A DNA stretch of 64,000 bases. Origin: Oreocharis arfaki (taxonomy: Eukaryota; Chordata; Aves; Passeriformes; Paramythiidae). The position numbers and the translations under genes are program-made. Positions 21,185-33,954 of the stretch are shown one piece after another (positions within the stretch are counted from its first letter, which is position 1; each line of letters starts with the position of its first letter). Under the pieces are notes generated by a model that was not told the origin of the DNA, did not search any database, and saw only the letters and a program-made list of their open reading frames with translations. The stretch is from positions 43,527 to 107,526 of the forward strand of contig VZRR01006606.1 of the NCBI GenBank assembly GCA_013398015.1, given 5' to 3'.

Positions 21185-23934
21185 CTTTTTTTCAGCAAGT
21201 TTAAAGTAATAGAATGGGATAGTCTTTCCTCAAGTTTGCCACAAAGCAATGCATCAGGAAAGGGATGTTTACCTCTTTAACTGATTTTATCCCCATGCTT
21301 ACCTGCTTGCATCATAACCATCTAAAAGCATGTACAGAAACTGCAGAAACTGAGATGTTGTTTCAAGAAAAACAGAAAATCTGCTTAAATCCAAGCTGTG
21401 ACTAATGGCATGCATAAAGCTGAGTAGTGCTGAAGTGTTTATGTAAAAGTGTCATGTACAGGTACAAACAATAGATTCACATCCTCCTCTTCCAGTCATC
21501 AGACACACCTACTTACCACTGGTGGCCCTGAAAAGAAATGAGCCTTTGCAAAGTGCCCCCAAGGTCAATGTATAGGTAACAGGGGGTGAATTATAAATGG
21601 CATGTTCTACAATGAGCTGTTAAAGCACCTCCTCACTGTTTACTCTCCTGACTTAGTTTAAATGACTTGTGAGCTCTCTAATGTTAAAACATATATAAGT
21701 GTTTAAGCATTCAAAACTCAGTTAACATCAAATTTCGGGGTTGGCAGTGATACTGGACCACTTGAACCACTCTAAAAGTATGGCACAAGTTAATAATTCC
21801 ATTATGCAAATACTGAGTAGAGGTATTTTTATATTTATACATTTTATATTTAAGGTGCTTTACCCCTCATATTTGTAAGACAGGCATATATTTGAGATGC
21901 ATCATCTGACTAGGAAAACACCCAAAGTTAGGTAGTTTTGTTGGCATTAACCAGAAAGATTGGGTAAATTATGGAACCAATAAAACGGCCAAGATTTGTA
22001 CTTTTCTCAACTTGTTGCTGTATTCCTGATTTATTAGTGAGAATTTCAAAGGTTTGTCATAAAGATAAATAAAAGCACATGGACAGGAGTACATAGTACA
22101 CAGACTCGACAGCTCTAAAATACGCTGTTTACAGTGAACTGGGAGAGAGCAGCATTTCAGATCATGCTTTATACCTAGCAGAGCAAAACTCAGAACTGAT
22201 ATGACTGATAACCACTCTAAAGAGTGCAAACCCATTTTCCTAAAGATGGAAAACCTTTAGATACAGCTGACCAGTTCCAGCTTTAAAAACTAATCCCAGA
22301 CCTTCCTCAACAAAAATCAACAGCCCTTTGGGAAGAGGAAGAAAGCAAGATCTCTCTCTTGCAATGTGACAAACAGAATGTAAAAATGTAAAAAGTAGGA
22401 CAGTAAACTGACTAGGAAGATTTGTGCATCATTAAAATAATACCCCTGGGCCATCACCTCAATAAATCCAGGACAACAAAGATGATGACACTTTATCCTT
22501 CAAAACTCTCTCTCTGTGACTCATATGCTGCAATAGATAGAACTCAGAAAGCTTTGAGAGCAGGGAACAGACATATGCAGCAAGAGAATCGGTTCAGCCA
22601 GTTTTACTCCATGAAGAACAGAATGAGCACAGACAGTAGCTTACAACTGACATTCTGGCAGCCTGGTAAGGTCAGTGCCGACTCTGCCATTCATTTTGCT
22701 GCGGTCAGTCTTCCGCCATGTCCCATCACATCATTTCTTGGCCATACATGCCAAATGCTTTTTCACTTTGAGGACTGAGCTGTCATTTTTCACTTTGTTA
22801 CCCTGACCTTTAACTGCCACTAAAGTGACACTGATGTATATCCTAGGAAAAGGAAGGACAAGTCTTTAAATTATCAAGTGCCAGGAACTTGTTCCCTTTA
22901 AAATATTACAGTTGCTGAGTTGCTATTGCCTTGTACCTTATTAAGGCTAACACTGACAATGTTAGTGGGTACACAGTGCACTCATTAACTGGTTTTGCAG
23001 TTAGAACATCTGAAGTTAGTATCTAATTGCCTGGAAACACTGTTCTTTAATAAAGTTCTTCTCCATTCTACACATACTTAAAAAAGAGTATGTTCAGTAT
23101 CTATAAGCTGTTTGCATGAGCTTTTGTTTTGTTTTGCTTTTTTTAATCACTATAAGCAATTAACTGGGCATGTATAAACAAATACTGAATTTTAAAATTA
23201 ATGAATAAAAGTGAAATTTCCCCAAATTTAAACCCCCCCCCAAAAAAAAAAAAAACCCAAACAAACCCATCTCAAGAAACACATCTTTGTAACAGAAAAA
23301 CTGTTGCTCAATAAAGTGAAGCCTTGGCATGCTAGGGTTGATTTCTGTATAGAAATAATGAACAATACTTCTGAAATAATAAAAATAATTGGCAGAAAAA
23401 AATACATATTAATTAATTTAGAGGAGGTTTACCCTTCAAGGGATCAGATTCCAAGCAGGGATAGTCTTCTCTTGGGAGCAGAGAGTAGCACAAGGCTCTT
23501 GCAGGCAGTCGGAATGGGTGGGGATGGTGAGGACAGCAGATGGTGGTGACTGCAGGTAGCGCTTGCACAGAGCTTTCCTTTTGCATCTGCACAACTCTTT
23601 GAGATCACATTCTCCAACTCTTTAAGATCAATTCCCAGTTAGCCATCCTCTGCCAGGTGTACAACACCATTAACGATGATGTTAATAAGGCAGCAAAAGT
23701 CATGCCCCAGAATTCATGCTCTAGGGGATCCAACCTCTAAACTCCTTGGCACCACACTTCGTATTTTCTTGGAGAACAGTGCTCCCTACCTGCTTTTAGG
23801 CATCAGTAAAAACTCATACCTTTCACAGAAGGATAAACATCTGCCGACAACTTGGTGGTATTTCTAACAACATTTTCATTCTCTCTGAAGTCTTTCTGTG
23901 CCCTTAGTTTCCAAATTGCTACTTGTCCTTTCCC
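21185..23934. other. AT-rich unique sequence, no gene recognised
   Basis: No coding or mobile feature recognised. It contains a C9 run directly followed by A14 (23233-23255). A 118-codon forward frame at 22422-22778 begins on GTG and shows no domain. Confidence 0.55.
23233..23255 (+). repeat. C9-A14 homopolymer junction
   Basis: Nine C bases followed directly by fourteen A bases, then further C/A-rich sequence (acccaaacaaaccc). Simple sequence. Confidence 0.9.
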
Positions 23935-24216
23935 TTAATCTTGTAACAGGATTCTTCAGGATGAGAGGAAATGGCCTTGAGTTGAATCAGGTGATGTTTA
24001 GATTGGATATTAGGCCTCACTGAAAGGGTGGTCAGGCATTGAAACAGGCTGTTCAGGGAAGTGGTGGAATCACCATCCCTGGAAGCTTTCAAAAGGTGTT
24101 TAGATGTGGCACTTTGGGACATGGTTTGGTGGGGGACTTGGTAGCTGGGTTAACAGATGGACTTCATGATCCTAGAGGTCTTTTCTAGCCTTAACAATTC
24201 TATGATTCCATGATAT
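23935..24216 (+). mobile_element. CR1 LINE 3' fragment (CR1-F/C-like tail)
   Basis: The sequence follows the CR1 3' region in sense orientation: gatgagaggaaatggcctt, then tttagattggatattagg, then gggtggtcaggcattgaaac, then atcaccatccctggaagc, and a terminal attctatgattccatgat. The wording of the tail (gtttagatgtggcacttt, gggacatggtttggtgg, gttaacagatggacttcatg) is that of the chicken CR1-F/C type rather than of the 'gatgccccatccctggaagtg' type seen at 50130 and 62197. The copy is 5'-truncated and has no usable coding frame. A small internal deletion after 'gatattagg' removes the usual 'aaaaatttctt' stretch. Confidence 0.92.
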
Positions 24217-27200
24217 AACCTCAATACTTAATGCAGGAAGAAATTTCACACCTGTTATTCTGTACATCGGCAAAAAATCTGGTACAGTGAGTTCTCTCAG
24301 TGGTGGTCAGAGAGCTCCAGGGTGCGGCATGGACTTTCAGCCCATGTGGCACAACACAGGGAAAAACAGGCTCCAACCGTGATCCTGAGAGGGCTTCCTT
24401 CAGCTCCTCCAGTCAGAGCCACATAATTAGGAAGTGCCTACAGGAGTTAAGAACATTCCTGGGGAAATTCAGTCCCTCTCCATACTGCAGGCACCAAGGA
24501 CTCACCAAAGAGTGATGCTCCCTCAGGCTCCCTCTTAAATCCCCCCTTATATCAAGTACATTTTGGGCTCCAGAAAGGAAAGCTGACTTCCTGGCTCCAA
24601 CCTGTGTTCTAACAGTTCATTTCAACATCAGTTTTGACAATTCACAAGGAGATTTGGAATCCACTTCTGCACACTTCCTATATTCTCCATATTTTAGTGT
24701 AATGGGAACTTTTTAAAAAAAAAAAGCTTTCAGTGGCTCTTTCATTTGAATAATGATGGAAATGGCATGTTATCATTCTGGGTAATATTTGGAATGAATA
24801 ATGGTGCATTTACTTGGCCAGAACCTCACTATAACCCAAAGATCTAATGTTTTCAAACTTCAGAGTCCATAAATATGTGCAGATGTTCTCAAAGGCTGCT
24901 AGAATAGCCAGGCTGAGCTCATGGTGCAAACAAAAGCCAAAGCTCAAAAAGTTTTATGTAACTGCTCAGATACTAAAAACTGTATAAACTCCCGCTAACT
25001 TCTTTTAGAATAATGCCTCAATTTGAAAAGTTTTCCCCACGACCAATCCAGTGAAAAATTTAAAAAAAAAAAATCTCTTTTCGCTCTTAGTCTTGCTTTT
25101 ATCCCCCTCCTTTTCCTACATACTTTTAAGATGTCATTGCTCAGAAAAGCGAAGTTAATGGTCCCAGATCCTGAAACCTGCCCAAACCTTCTAGAAAGGC
25201 CACCACCTCTCAGACCAAAGAGAGCTTTCAGATTATTTTCTGCCCATTTCACCACTGACCTCTGTCAAATCCATGCATTAGGGAAACACAGAAAAGCAGG
25301 AAGAAAGTGTGCCCAGTCCTCAACAGACTGTTCACTTCATAAAATTGGCCATCCAACAATATAACAATTTTCTCTAATTTCCTGCCCGCACTGAAGTTCA
25401 AGTGGTCGAGCCTAAAGCATCTTAACTTTTAATATTTCCTCTGCATGTCTAAGACTAAACATAACATATAAAACAAACTTTTAGAATTCAAAGATGATGG
25501 TTGGCTGTGATTAATAAAACAAAACAAATATTTTCTGAGCAACCTTATAGAGTAACAGTCCCAAGTGAAGCTTTATTTAAAAAAGCTGAACTAGCTCTTT
25601 GCAATTTTTTTCATAGAAGAGTAAACATTCAATGACTGGCTCTTTGCTACAATAAAATTAACAGTCTCCAGAAACAGCAAGTTTGCTTCTAAGCGGTCTG
25701 AGGTGTTCCGTAACACAGAACAATGTGTTGCTCCAAGCTGAATGCTGTACTGAGAACCACAGGTATTTTAGAAAAAGCAGGAAAGGAACTGAATTGAACA
25801 AAAGGATAGATGTAGGCAGTGACGAAATCCATTGCTGGGAAAACAGCAATACCAAATTATTGGATAAGCAATACCAAAACTGTAGTCACATCTAAACTTC
25901 TAATAGAGTTCTAATGCTTTATTTCTTGATATGTAGCACAATATTCTGTAGCTTATTCCACTCAGAAAAGCCAGAAACAGAAGAAACAAACCCTTGATAA
26001 TTGCATAGAAGCCTATATAATTTTCTCCTGTAGCTTTGTCCTCAGGTAATGAAATGGGATGACACCATGATGGTTTCCTGCCTGTCACTACTGCTGAGCA
26101 ATGTGTTGTTTTTCTAATGGCTTATGTGCCTGTGTCACAAAAGAAAGTGAATATAATGACACTCATTGCAGAAATGTATATTTTCTTGAAACTGAGACTG
26201 TTTGTTGTCTCTCAACCTTATAAGCTAAACCATTAGTTATTTCCAAAGACACAGGATAAAGAGATTTAGGTAACTTGGAGAAACTTGAACTAGACATGAT
26301 GCATTTCAGGGAACTGCCTGCTGTGCTCTTCTCCTCTTGGTAAGCAATACTCATAAAAGTTCCATTTCATGACATGTCAAGTATATTCCCTCTAGTAAGT
26401 TGGAGGATTGAAATCTACCTAAATATCCAATTCTCAGCCAAAGAGTTATATTCTGCCCCAAAGCTACACATAGTGAAAATACGACATGAAGATGTTGCAA
26501 AAATTTATGAATATATCATCAGCTACAGATGCCAAACGTACTTTTGGTCAGCTGACTTTGGAATCAGCTGAACCAAAAGATTTACTTGTTGCCTCCTCCC
26601 ATAGAAATCCTACTGCAGTCTGTTAGGATGCCACACAATCAAGTTGCCTATGCAAATTAGCACATCCTAATTGGCAGCAGTTGAGCTTAACTTCTAATGA
26701 ACCCATCCAATTGTATAAGTAAATGTCTGCTAAGATTGAACATTGTAACTAATAGCATTTGAAGTTTGAGTGGCCTGTTTGCCTTCCACTGCCCAGGGAG
26801 ACTTAATATAGCCTCAAAGTAAGCAACATCAACTCAATTTGGCTACAAGCTGTTTCAACATTAACCTTGTATGAGAAATATTTTATTGGTACAGTTCTGC
26901 ATTCTGATTTACATATGTATCAAAGAGAACAACCATGTGGGATCACTTTATAATTATATTTGTAAAATATACTAGTGCCCTTCTCAAGAATCATTCATTC
27001 TTACAACCAAATTGACTATTAGCCTTTGTTCATGATCTATCTTATTTTTTATGGAAAAGGTTAAAGAAGGCATCAGAATTTCTGTCCTCTATGTAATAGC
27101 CCACAATCTAGCCTAGCCTAGAGCGCGTGGCTTCTGTACCCAATGGCACTGCTGTGAATGAAGTGATTACTATCCTTTGTGTCAACTTTGGCCTCTTAAC

Positions 27201-29603
27201 CTGTATTCACCGGGCAGTTATCAATGTCTGTCTCAGAGTGGAAACAGTCTTCAGGAGGAAGTGAGAACTGCTTTTCCAAAATGTCCTAAAATCCTTCCCA
27301 CTTGTGGGGAAGTACAGGGGAACAGGTTCATTTTTGGTCCTGGACAGGCAGTAAAAAAAAAAATTGAAAAAAAATGTAATATATGTATTTATATTTGTAC
27401 CTATGCTGTTTTTACACATATAAAATTAAGTCTAATAGAAAAAATGCAGAATTTTGAACTTTGATTTTACCCATTTTGGCATAACCCTGCACTGAAGTCT
27501 TTGCAAATAAACCCATAACTCCAACATAACAGCAGTTACACTGCTCCAAGACAGAGGTCTACCAGGGGCCTAATCAATTGCCAGTACAAGAGGAGATGAA
27601 TTGGGCATGCAAATGGTACCTCCCCTGAACACCATTTCATTAGTGGGAAGAAAGTGTTTCTGAAGGCCAAGGACCTTCAGGTCATGTGGCAGCAGCAGCA
27701 GCTGAATGTGCTGAGAGTCCAAATGGTGATGACTCACCCATGGAAGTGATCATCTTTAACCACATCTTGAGGCCACCAAACCCTGACTACCTTCTTTCTA
27801 GAGTGCACTGCAAGCTGCAAGCAAATCTTTCCACTAAACAGTATTTTACTGCCTCTCCACAACCAAAAATGAACCAGTTCCCATGTGCTTCCCCACAAGT
27901 GGGAAAGATTTTGCAATCTGCTGGGTGGCATTAAATCAATCCAAATAATGTCGCCTGTACAGCATTTACAAGCTGAACAGCGAAATGAGTCATTCATTCT
28001 TTCAGGAAGGAATTTCACAGTCTGTAAGTCAAAAGCTCTGTTTGTTATGGACATTTGCTTTCTGATACTAAGAATTTGGAATCATAGAAAATTCAGATTG
28101 ACTGGCCCCTGGAGAAGACAAGGGTCTAATGCAACACTGGTAGATGGACCATGGGTATGGGTAGAAATATCTGTTATTTGAGCAGCTTGGGCTTTATTTT
28201 TCTTTCATCATGGTAATATGAAGCACTAAAGAGAAATGACACCTTGCACAGAATTTCATTGTCAGCAAGAACTTTTGTGCATTGCAAATGCATTTAAAAA
28301 CTGGGAACGCAGTAAACAAAACTAACGTATTTTCTAGAGTGCAAGCACTGAGTGGAAACAGATCAAAATAGTGATATTATGATTTTATTTTCCTCTTTTT
28401 TCCCTTTAAAAAGAAAAATGTCTTTCTCCTTTCATACTCCAAATGCAAAATTTAAAATATTCTGAAAATAAAACCAATCCTGATGATTTTTTTTTTTTGT
28501 GGAAGTGGAGTAGGCAAACATTAACTGACAGCTGGCACCTGAAATTTTGTAGAAAATACCAGTACTATCAGCGTCCTGTATTGTTACTGACCAGATGGTT
28601 ATTGATGGGCCTTTTGACCTCAATTTCTTTTAAACTGGGATAGTAGAGTTGAACAGAATAGAAGATTAGGGTAATTAGTTTTAAAGAACTGCAATGCAAA
28701 AGTAGTGCACTATTTTCTTCCAGACTGACATCAACTTCAATACAAACTAAAAGCAAATGGTCTGGCAAGAAATGGAACCATTTTAGCTGCTGATTTCAAC
28801 TTTTACTTCACATTTTTTATTTTCCTAGGTAGAATATATAAACTATATAAATCATCACCAAAATTTGCTAGAAATTACCCCAGAGAGTATCCAGTCTATA
28901 TAGAGAAGTAAAAGATTTATCTTACTATTATTTTGAAAACACATGTAAATGTATGATTAAAATGCAACTTCTGCTAAAGGTGTGTTTCAAATCACCTCCA
29001 TGCAATAGACATTCTAATAAAAAAATGCGAGTAACTATGTTTTCTTATTTAACAAAAGCAGAGTAGAGGTTATAATCTTTCTAAAACTACCTTTTCAGAG
29101 ATACTCAAAGCTTGGTGGTTTTAAAAAAGGAGAAAAAATAGTTCAAAACAGATTGAAATTAAGCTAGGTAGTAAAGTCTGCCTGGATATCTTATCTTTTT
29201 CAAGAAGAAAGGAAAAAATTGGTCCTGAACACACATTGCCACTAGAATTACAAATATGAACACCTACACAGCTACAGGTCCACTATGACCATGCATATTG
29301 TTACCAGAAGTTGATCTTATGATATTTCATAATTTCTTTTGAAGAATTCCAGACTTCACTGTATCCCGTACAGCCTTATCCCAGTCCTTTCAGTTCTGTC
29401 TGCAGTAGTATTTTGCTATTTGTTCTGTAAATCCAGCACAGACAACCTGTCAGGTTCCAGCTCTCTGAAGATGTTACTCTGCATGATCATATTCCTAAAA
29501 AAAGTGATGGTCTGATCACACTAATTCTAAAGGAGGCCAAAACTGTCATTCCTGTTTCATTCTGAAAGAGGAGTGGCTGAAACTATTTTAATGGTTTCTT
29601 CTA
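24217..29603. other. AT-rich unique sequence, no gene recognised
   Basis: No repeat family or exon identified over about 5.4 kb. A forward frame at 27686-27934 and an overlapping reverse frame at 27734-28054 lie in a somewhat more GC-balanced patch (27540-28150), but neither shows a domain. Confidence 0.55.
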
Positions 29604-29910
29604 TCACAGCATGGTTTGGGTTAGAAGGGACCTTAAAACTCATGTAGTTCCAAGCCCCCTCTCATGGGCAGGGACACCTTCCACTAGATTAGGTTGCTCA
29701 GAGCCCCATCTAACCTGGCCTTGAACACTTCCAGGGATCGGGCATCCACAGCTTCTCTAGGCAACCAGAGAACAAAACTGTTCTAGTGCCTCACAACCCT
29801 CACAGTAAAGAATTTCTTCCTGACACCTAATCTAAACCTTCTCTCGTTCAGCCATTCCCTCTTGCCCTATCACCGCATGCTCTTGTAAAAAGTCCCTCTC
29901 AAGCCTTTTT
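29604..29910 (-). mobile_element. CR1 LINE 3' fragment, reverse strand
   Basis: On the forward strand the block opens with atggtttgggttagaaggga and continues through catgggcagggacaccttcc, ggccttgaacacttccaggg, tcgggcatccacagcttctc and cctcacaaccctcacagtaa to gtaaaaagtccctctcaagc. This is the reverse complement of the CR1 3' end. The copy is 5'-truncated near 29910. A small insertion (about 'cagagaacaaaa') interrupts the stretch usually read 'ggcaacctgttccagtgcctc'. Confidence 0.94.
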
Positions 29911-32703
29911 GTTTAGATAAAAGAATGTAAAGATGTATAGAAATGAAAGCTTGATGGATGAAGGTATCAGTTCTGTGCTACCTGGGCTATGCAGAAGTCA
30001 GGGATGCAGCACACGCTCTGATGTATCTTTACTGGGTCACACACATCCATATTTTCCGTTTGAAAGCCTCAGTGTACAACACTATCCAAAGACCATGAAT
30101 AAACTCCTCTCCTACAACCTGCTGGATGAGCAGGAATAGACAGATGTGGGAAAATTTACCCTGCTACTAAAGTAGCAAGTGAAATAGCTAAGGAAAGGAT
30201 AACACACAGTGCCCATGCCTATGGACCAATTTGTTGCAGGAATGGGTGCACTGTAGTTGGAATGGCAATTACAGCAAACACACATCCACTGAAACAATCT
30301 GGGACTGCTACTCTGCTTTCGGTGGCTCCATTCCCTATGTTGTTAATGAGGAAAGGAGCACTCCATCTGACATATCGTAAACAAGAGGACACAATATGAG
30401 CAAATAATGCCCTGTGTGGCATTATTATTAAATAATGCCCTGAGGTGCCCCTCAAAATGTTGTCAGTATTGCAAAAAACCTATTGAAAGAAAACATAAAA
30501 TTAGTGGAAGACATGAAATCACAGAGAGGTATGGATAAAACATGGGAAATTTGTATAATAACTAATGAAACAAGCCTCCACAGATAGAAAGGCTGGTTGT
30601 GAAAGAAGCACAGCAACAAAAAAAGAAAAGCACAGCGTAAGACCACAAATTCTTGCTCCCCCATAAAACTGCTGTAGCCAACTTTATCATGTTTACATGG
30701 GACGTTGGCTTGAGTTTAAAGGAAACATTCACTACACTATATATAGTTGGCAAGAAAAAAGGTTCCCTCCAAAGCTTCTGGAACATACATTTTATGAATA
30801 CATGGAATAAAAGCAGTTATTTGTACCATTAGAATATATATTCTTCTAAAATGTGTCTGCATGGCTCAATCAGGTTTCTTCATTTAAAAATATAATGTAA
30901 TGTAATTTTATTCAACTTTTTACAAGTGAAATACAACCCATGAATAACTTCTTTCAAATCTCTACCATGAGAGCAAATTCTCTAAATGTTATTCTGAAGC
31001 ACCAGATAATGACTCCCAGCATCTAAACCCCAAACCACTTGCGAAAATTCAGCCTTTCAAAGTGCTCTAACTCTATTGCTTCCAGCTGCTTACATCTATC
31101 TAAATGTACTGAATCTTACATACAAAGTCCATAAATCAGAGGAAAGTGGTAGAAAGCGAGAGTAACAGAACTCTAAAAGACACAGACTGAAAAATAATTT
31201 GCTGCTCTTAGGCTCTACTGAATTTGACATATTTTCAAAAACACCACCAGTACTGGAGTTCCTAGACAGCTCTTTCCACAAAAGGAGCCATTTCAATCTT
31301 AGATACCTGATACTTGAAAGTAATTTCTCCTCTAAAACCTGTCTAATACCACAGTCAAGAATGATTCTCAGAGACATCTCACAGTAAACATATATCCTTG
31401 GGTGCAATGTTTAAAATATCTTTATATACAGATCAAGTAGCATGACAGGTGAAACGCTCTTTCTTTTACAATACAAAGACCATACTCTTTATAAAGGAAT
31501 CTAAAATACTTATATAGCCAGTTCCAGTAACCTGCACATTCCTCATGAGATGTAAACGGCTCAGAAAAAAATAATGTCAGTTTTTGGTAACTTTGAATAC
31601 AAATAGCTTAGGTAAAGTTCTGATACTTCATGATTTTAAGTATCACAAAATAGACTGGCAAAAGGTCATGAATCTGGCAAAACATTTAACAAAGGTTTTT
31701 TAAAATGTTACAACACTTGATTTTTTTTCTTTAAAATACTTTTCTAGCCTTCCAGCTTATTTGGAATGCTGGAAATTGTGATGACAGTATTTCTTTTTGA
31801 AGAAATATGTAACTAAGAGAAAGCTCATATGCAAATGCAATCACTAATGTAGTCACCAGCACTGGACTCTTTATATTTTATCTCCAAAACATTTGTCTGT
31901 TCATCAACAGAGCTAAAGGACATTTGCTCCATGTAGTGATAAGAGCAGTACCCTCATCCTTGGCCACTGAAGAACAATGCATTCACACACACATTAGAGT
32001 TTAACACGCCTCTTCCTACCACAAAACTGTACAGTCATTTTTGTACCTGTTTTCAGTTTTTCAATGGAACTTCATCTTGGACTTCAGTTGAAGGAAAACC
32101 TCAATTACAGCAAAATGCAATGCTGGAAACAGCTTTTTAAGATAAGCATCTTCATAGGTCTAATTTAAAAAATCTTAATTGTACCCAAATTCATAATTTT
32201 AAATGTATAACTGTATTCAGGTGAGAGGAATGTTTGTCCATTATCTAGATAAATCATATACATGGCCTAGTTTTTACTTTGTTTTTAATTTCCCTATATT
32301 TTGCCAAATTTGGCACCGTGCTTTAAAGTACAGCCAAACACAGGAAATAAAACCAGTTTCACTGAAAGCAGCAAATTTGCTGTAAATTTCAATGGGAATA
32401 AGATTTCAGTTTAAGGGCAGGCCTTGAACTGAGAACAAATTAAAACCACAGAAAGATTTAAGACAAAACCAAGCTGATAATGAAACAGAATATGCTTAAA
32501 ATGACCAACATCCTTTGAAAATACACCACCAGACTTTGCCAGTCTTCACTGCTAGCTCCTGTGTCTCTACCTACAGTGTGTACACATGAGCACTGTATCC
32601 CTTTCAGATGCTCATCCCAGTTAGAAATTAGATCATTTCATGCACAAAAGGTGATTGGTGAGGTGAGGAGCTTTTATGGTGGGATTTGTAATAAAGGATG
32701 AAG
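29911..32703. other. AT-rich unique sequence, no gene recognised
   Basis: Nothing beyond short unrecognised frames. I see no repeat boundary, LTR or exon signature in this interval. Confidence 0.55.
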
Positions 32704-33290
32704 TGTCTCGCCTAGTCTTACACCCCAGTCACTCAAACCTAGGGCTAAACCAAGGTTCTTTTGCTCTGGGTAGGCGCAAAGGAGAAAATTCCAACTAAAT
32801 ATTCTCAAGAGGTAAAAATACACAAAAGTTTACTGGCAAACGATAAACTTAAGGAACATTGGAAAAAGAGTAAACACTGCATAACATCACTTACCACAGC
32901 ACAGACTTAGCCCATTGAACATAGAAAACCTTAAAACCCGTTTGATGTTATCTTCCGTGAGAAGAGAGTTAGAAGAAGAAGAAGGGAAGAAGAACAGAAA
33001 CACAGGAAAGAGACAGAAAGACTGACATATAGCTGCTCAGTTCCAGTGATGTGAGGCTCCAAGATGAAGGTAGGGTTAAAGAACAACGTGCTTGCCTCGT
33101 GGCCAGGCTTCTTAAAGGCTTGGCCCATGCTGGGCCTTCTTCCGGTCTCTTGGCCACTCAGAGGTGGCTTAGCTGACACAGGGGGGCTGCCTCCAGTGAG
33201 CCATGACTGACAGGCACTGTACAGCTGGGGGCTGTCGGGGGCAGGGCACCACCTCACCAGAGCAAGGTTTGACCCACCCCCTAACACACA
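32704..33290 (-). mobile_element. Candidate solo LTR, reverse strand
   Basis: Read on the reverse strand, the block starts TGTGTTAGGGGGTGGG (33290 or 33288). It then passes through a GC-rich U3-like portion (to about 33040) and a T/C-rich stretch with TTCTTCTTCTTCT, into an AT-rich portion, and ends ...AGGCGAGACA at 32704. TG at one end and CA at the other, an abrupt shift in composition and a length near 590 bp all fit an endogenous retrovirus LTR. I did not find a target-site duplication at these ends, nor a clear AATAAA inside, so this is a tentative call. A non-LTR GC-rich unique region is the alternative. Confidence 0.4.
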
Positions 33291-33795
33291 TTCCAAGCTC
33301 CCCAGATGTCTTGAAAGAGATCACCTTTTCCAGTCTGACACCTAGGTAAACTAGACAGTAAAGCCTAAGTAAACTAGAGTAAGAGGTGCAAAGAAAGTGC
33401 CAAAGACACGGAAAAATGTATAGCCAGTATGACAGAAGAAGGCTTTCACTAGAAATTCTGAGAGTAATGCTGGTGCAAAAATTGACTTTCAGAGTTTTTC
33501 CATTGAAATGGATGTCATCCACTACACTGTGCTAATAGAGGGAAGGATAAATATTTTCAGGGATCACTGACTGACAGAAAACTGAGAAATCATTTTTCAT
33601 GCTGGTAGAAGTATAGAGAAGGGAAGTATCTGGAAAGGTAAAATGGATGAGGGATGCAGTGTGTGCTTAAGTGGTTGGAAAAGAGAGTTCTTCTCCAAGA
33701 CTTGGCTATGAAAGCATGTGTTAGGATGAGAGTTCCTGGGAGTATGCCAACAAAGAAATGGTTTCCTCAAACCATTAAACTACTGTTCATGTGTT
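33291..33795. other. Unique sequence, no gene recognised
   Basis: About 500 bp between the candidate LTR and a CR1 tail. No recognisable feature. Confidence 0.55.
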
Positions 33796-33954
33796 CAAGA
33801 CCAGGTTGAAAGGGGTGAGCAACTTGGTTGATGAGCAACCTGCTTGGATGAGCAACCTGGTCTTGTGGAAGGTGTCCCTAAGCATGGCAGGGGAGTTGGA
33901 ACAAGATGACCTTTAAGGTCCTTCCAACCCAAACCGTCCTGTGACTCCATGATT
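33796..33954 (+). mobile_element. CR1 LINE 3' tail with internal triplication
   Basis: In sense orientation: gttcaagaccaggttgaa, then a repeated tgagcaac... element, then cctggtcttgtggaaggtgt, agcatggcaggggagttgga, and cttccaacccaaaccgtcct with a ctccatgatt end. A normal CR1 tail has one 'gagcaacctggtc'; here tgagcaac begins at 33816, 33832 and 33849, a local triplication with 16- and 17-bp steps. The copy is 5'-truncated. Confidence 0.92.

Noticed and set aside
27686..28054. Forward frame beginning Met-Ala-Ala-Ala-Ala-Ala and overlapping reverse frame
   Set aside because: The alanine start comes from a short GCA repeat. There is no CpG-rich promoter, no domain and no splice context.
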